Source: an uncultured Oscillospiraceae bacterium
Lineage (GTDB): Bacteria > Bacillota > Clostridia > Oscillospirales > Acutalibacteraceae
Assembly (NCBI GenBank): GCA_900550095.1
Contig: URRG01000012.1
Coordinates: 1 to 16,352, forward strand
Length of the DNA stretch: 16,352 bases
Reading direction: 5' to 3'
Each line of letters starts with the position of its first letter. The stretch's first letter is position 1. The position numbers and the translations under genes were made by a program. Under the pieces are notes generated by a model. It was not told the DNA's origin and did not search any database. It saw only the letters and a list, made by a program, of their open reading frames with translations. Below are positions 13,349 through 16,352 of the stretch, one piece after another.

Positions 13349-16300
13349 TCAGAGCGTTTTCTTTCCCGCGGAAGGAGCTTCTCCCTTTGGGGCCGCTTTT
13401 TCCAAAAGCTCCAGAGTTTCACGGAGGGTATCCAATGGAGTACCGGAAAGCTTCACGCTGATATATGGCTTCGCGCCGGCATTCACCATGACCCGCCTCT
13501 TCAGATTGGAAACCAGAGAGGCCACCTGCTTCATATCGAAAGAATCCTTATAGAGAAGGATGGCGTCGCCCTTCTGCTTCACTTCGTAAACGCCCAGAGC
13601 GGAAGCCCTGTTGCGCAGAAGGGCCACCTCGATCAGGCCGTTGACGCTCTCCGGCGGCTCGCCGAAGCGGTCGATCAGTTCGTCGGTCACATCCATGGAA
13701 TCCTCTGTGCTGCGGATATCCGCAATACGGCGGTATATTTCCAGCCGCTGGCGCAGATCAGAAATATAATTTTCGGGAATATGAGCCTCCAGCTGCACGT
13801 CGATGAGGCAGTCCCTCTCCTCCGCAGGGGGAAGTCCGTCCTTTTCCCGTGTAATGGCCTCGTTCAGGAGCTTGAGATAGAGGTCGTAGCCCACGGCCTC
13901 CATGTGGCCGTGCTGCTCCCCGCCCAAAATATTGCCCGCACCCCTCAGCTCCAGATCCCGCATGGCGATCTTGAAACCGGAACCGAATTCCGTAAACTCC
14001 CGGATAGCCGCCAGACGTTTCTGGGCGATATCCGAAAGCACCTTGTTCCTGGTAAACGTCAGGTAAGCGTAGGCACGTCTGTTGGAGCGCCCCACCCGGC
14101 CCCGGATCTGATGGAGCTGGGAAAGCCCCATCCGGTCCGCGTTGTCGATGATCAGGGTGTTGGCGTTGGGGACGTCTACCCCCGTTTCAATGATCGTGGT
14201 GCACACCAGCACGTCGATCTCGTAGTCGATCAGCTTCCGCCAAACCTCCGAAAGCTCATGCTCGCTCATTTTCCCGTGACCGAAGCCGACCCGGGCTTCC
14301 GGCACCGCCGCCTGGATGCGGGCCGCCAGCCTTTCGATGGAGGCCACGTCGTTGTGCAGCCAGTACACCTGCCCGCCCCGGCGCAGCTCTCTGCGGATAG
14401 CTTCATGCAAAATGCCGTCGTCGTGCTCCAGCACATAGGTCTGCACAGGGTGCCTGTCCTGGGGCGCTTCTTCCAGCACGCTCATGTCCCGGATCCCCGA
14501 AAGGGCCATGTTCAAGGTTCTGGGAATAGGCGTGGCTGAAAGGGTCAGTACATCCACATTTTTGCATAGATCCTTGAGGCGTTCCTTCTGGGCCACGCCG
14601 AAGCGCTGCTCCTCGTCTATGACCACAAGGCCCAGATCCCGGAACTGCACATCCTTGCTCACCAGACGGTGGGTCCCCACCACCACGTCGATTTCGCCCC
14701 GGCGCAGCTGCCGGAGGATCTCCTCCTGCTGTTTGGGCGTACGGAACCGGGAAAGAAGCTCCACCTTAACCGGGAAGCCCTCCATCCGGCGCAGGATGGT
14801 CTGAAAATGCTGCCAGGCCAGGATGGTGGTGGGCACCAGGATGGCGCACTGCTTCCCATCCGCGATGCATTTGAAGGCCGCCCGCAGCGCCACCTCCGTT
14901 TTGCCGAAGCCCACGTCCCCGCAGAGGAGACGGTCCATGGGCGCCTCCCGCTCCATATCCGACTTGATCTCGTCGATGCAGCGGAGCTGATCCTCTGTTT
15001 CCTCATACTCAAAGTGGGCTTCAAAATCGTGCTGCCACTCTGTGTCCTCTCCGAAGGCGTGCCCCTTGGCCTGCATCCGGGCGGCGTAGAGGGCTATAAG
15101 CTCCTTCGCCATATCCCGCACGGCCTTGCGCACCCGGGTCTTGGCCTTCTGCCACTCCGTGCCGCCCAGGCGGTTGAGCTTCACCGCCGTGTCCTCCCGG
15201 GGGCCGATATACTTGCTCACCAGATCCAACTGGGTGACGGGCACATAGAGGGTGTCGTTCTTGGCATAGCGAACCTTGATATAATCCTTGACGACGCCGT
15301 GCAGATCCAGCTTGTGGATCCCCTCGAACACGCCTATGCCGTGGGAGGAATGCACCACATAATCCCCGGGGGAAAGCTCCGCCAGGCTGGTGATCTCCTG
15401 GCCGTTTTTGGGCCTTCTGCGCTTCTTTGCCGGAGCGGCGGAAAGCCTGCCGTGAGAGATCACGCCGAAAAACGCCCCCGGGAATTCCATGCCCGCAGAC
15501 AAAGCCCCGGGCAGCACGGCCACCGTCCCCCGCTGCACCGTTTCCGGATCCTCCAGATAGGCCGCGGGGAAGCCCTTTGCGGAAAGATCCGCCGCCGCGG
15601 TCTTCGCCGCCTTTTCGCCGCCCGCCAGGACGATGCAGGCCCATTTGTTGTGCAGCATATTCTGCAGGTCTTCTTCCAGAAGCTGCATGCCGCCCCCCCA
15701 GGGGGAAAGCTGCCGGGCCGTGAAGGCCGCCGATTCTCTGAGAGGGGTCTCCGAGCTCCCTCTGGCGAAGGTATCCAGGTATACACCCCGTTTTTCCGCA
15801 TGCTGCAGCAGTTCCGTCCAATCGCCGCTGAACTCCGTGAGCCCCCGGCAGAGGACGCCTTCCTCCAGCAGATCCTTTACATCCTCGCCCCACTGCCAGA
15901 GGGTGCTGCGCATCCGTTCCCTGCAGCGGGCAGCCTCGCTGACAAACAGGATGGAATCCTCTCCGGCGTAATCCAGAAGGGTGGCTGTTCCCCCTTCATA
16001 AAGCAGAGATATGAATTTATCCGCGCTGCCCAGATGCAGGCCGTTATGCAGTTTGTCCGCCTCCCCCTGAAGGATCGTTCTGGCCTTCCCGGCATTCTTC
16101 CCTCTCAGAGAAGAAGCGATGCTCTCTATTTTCTCCGCCAAGGCCTCCGGTTCCGAGATCAGGGCCTCCGCGGAAGGACCGATTACCAGACGCGCGGCGT
16201 CCTCCGTGCGCCGCTGGGTCTCCGGGTCGAAATAGGAAAGGGTATCGAGCTCATCCCCGCAGAATTCCACGCGCACAGGGCCCGCCGCTTCCGGCGCGAA

Positions 16301-16352
16301 GACGTCCAGAATGCCCCCTCTGAGAGAAAACCGTCCGGGAGCATTTGCGCAC
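13349..16352 (-). CDS. mfd: Transcription-repair coupling factor Mfd (partial, 5' end off window)
   Basis: One thousand residues of Mfd are visible; roughly the first 150 lie beyond the right edge. The visible part starts inside the UvrB-like region (GRFSLRGGILDVFAPE, then a variant of FFGDEID and FDPETQRRTED). The RNA polymerase-interacting domain follows (LSPGDYVVHSSHGIGVFEGI, bases about 15320-15380). The SF2 translocase motifs are intact: Walker A GDVGFGKTE (about 14895-14920), VIDEEQRFG, TLSATPIPRTLNMAL, and QIRGRVGRSNR, then the C-terminal autoinhibitory domain. Mfd pushes stalled RNA polymerase off DNA lesions and recruits UvrA for excision repair. The C-terminus ends in a short Lys-rich tail. 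The GTG at 16274-16276 is not the true start, since the frame continues in Mfd sequence to the window end. A strong terminator follows. Confidence 0.97.
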   Translation of the reverse strand, partial: CANAPGRFSLRGGILDVFAPEAAGPVRVEFCGDELDTLSYFDPETQRRTEDAARLVIGPSAEALISEPEALAEKIESIASSLRGKNAGKARTILQGEADKLHNGLHLGSADKFISLLYEGGTATLLDYAGEDSILFVSEAARCRERMRSTLWQWGEDVKDLLEEGVLCRGLTEFSGDWTELLQHAEKRGVYLDTFARGSSETPLRESAAFTARQLSPWGGGMQLLEEDLQNMLHNKWACIVLAGGEKAAKTAAADLSAKGFPAAYLEDPETVQRGTVAVLPGALSAGMEFPGAFFGVISHGRLSAAPAKKRRRPKNGQEITSLAELSPGDYVVHSSHGIGVFEGIHKLDLHGVVKDYIKVRYAKNDTLYVPVTQLDLVSKYIGPREDTAVKLNRLGGTEWQKAKTRVRKAVRDMAKELIALYAARMQAKGHAFGEDTEWQHDFEAHFEYEETEDQLRCIDEIKSDMEREAPMDRLLCGDVGFGKTEVALRAAFKCIADGKQCAILVPTTILAWQHFQTILRRMEGFPVKVELLSRFRTPKQQEEILRQLRRGEIDVVVGTHRLVSKDVQFRDLGLVVIDEEQRFGVAQKERLKDLCKNVDVLTLSATPIPRTLNMALSGIRDMSVLEEAPQDRHPVQTYVLEHDDGILHEAIRRELRRGGQVYWLHNDVASIERLAARIQAAVPEARVGFGHGKMSEHELSEVWRKLIDYEIDVLVCTTIIETGVDVPNANTLIIDNADRMGLSQLHQIRGRVGRSNRRAYAYLTFTRNKVLSDIAQKRLAAIREFTEFGSGFKIAMRDLELRGAGNILGGEQHGHMEAVGYDLYLKLLNEAITREKDGLPPAEERDCLIDVQLEAHIPENYISDLRQRLEIYRRIADIRSTEDSMDVTDELIDRFGEPPESVNGLIEVALLRNRASALGVYEVKQKGDAILLYKDSFDMKQVASLVSNLKRRVMVNAGAKPYISVKLSGTPLDTLRETLELLEKAAPKGEAPSAGKKTL

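Noticed and set aside
12939..13553. 204-codon plus-strand frame across the mfd-spoVAE gap
   Set aside because: It crosses the mfd terminator and the end of mfd in antisense and has no supporting features.
15021..15893. 290-codon minus-strand frame rich in Gly and Arg
   Set aside because: It overlaps the intact Mfd frame on the same strand; composition is that of a shifted GC-rich gene.

Overview
The window looks like a chromosomal segment of an anaerobic, endospore-forming member of the Clostridia, probably Oscillospiraceae/Ruminococcaceae-like. It is GC-rich, with strong AGGAGG-type ribosome binding sites, the sporulation genes gpr, spoIIP and spoVAE, and the linkage rpsT/gpr-spoIIP-(small genes)-lepA-hemW that resembles the Bacillus subtilis chromosome. 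Nearly everything is on the minus strand. Only rpsT and a 50-residue membrane protein lie on the plus strand. I saw no tRNA, rRNA, CRISPR array, transposase or phage gene.

Layout from left to right. 1-201: the N-terminal part of a NatA-type ABC transporter ATPase, running off the left edge. 202-919: non-coding, with hairpins, a tandem repeat and a promoter placed directly before a strong terminator (possible short RNA). 920-2086: a two-gene unit encoding a secreted matrixin-type zinc metalloprotease and a lipoprotein; the protease gene is visibly AT-rich. 2292-3437: hemW. 3613-4191: a five-helix membrane protein. 4158-4671: a predicted P-loop kinase broken by a one-base frameshift. 4712-6520: lepA. 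6874-7695: a signal-peptide protein with a Pro/Asp and Ser linker and a C-terminal anchor. 8236-8673: a small basic single-pass membrane protein. 8934-10097: spoIIP. 10375-11184: gpr. 11389-11652 (+): rpsT. 11895-12047 (+): small membrane protein. 12297-12653: spoVAE without spoVAC or spoVAD beside it. 13349-16352: mfd, missing its 5' end at the right edge.

The genes are a mix of housekeeping functions (S20, LepA/EF-4 translation factor, HemW radical-SAM heme chaperone family, Mfd transcription-repair coupling) and sporulation/germination functions: SpoIIP septal and engulfment peptidoglycan hydrolase, GPR protease for small acid-soluble proteins, and the SpoVAE component of dipicolinate transport. 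The two unrecognised membrane-associated proteins between spoIIP and lepA sit where B. subtilis carries yqxA, so a sporulation link is possible but only inferred.

No clearly new multi-gene system is visible. The best leads are the frameshifted kinase with two further substitutions at expected glycines, the compact promoter-terminator unit at 762-849, the AT-rich protease/lipoprotein pair, the structured leader before the ABC transporter, and the solitary spoVAE.
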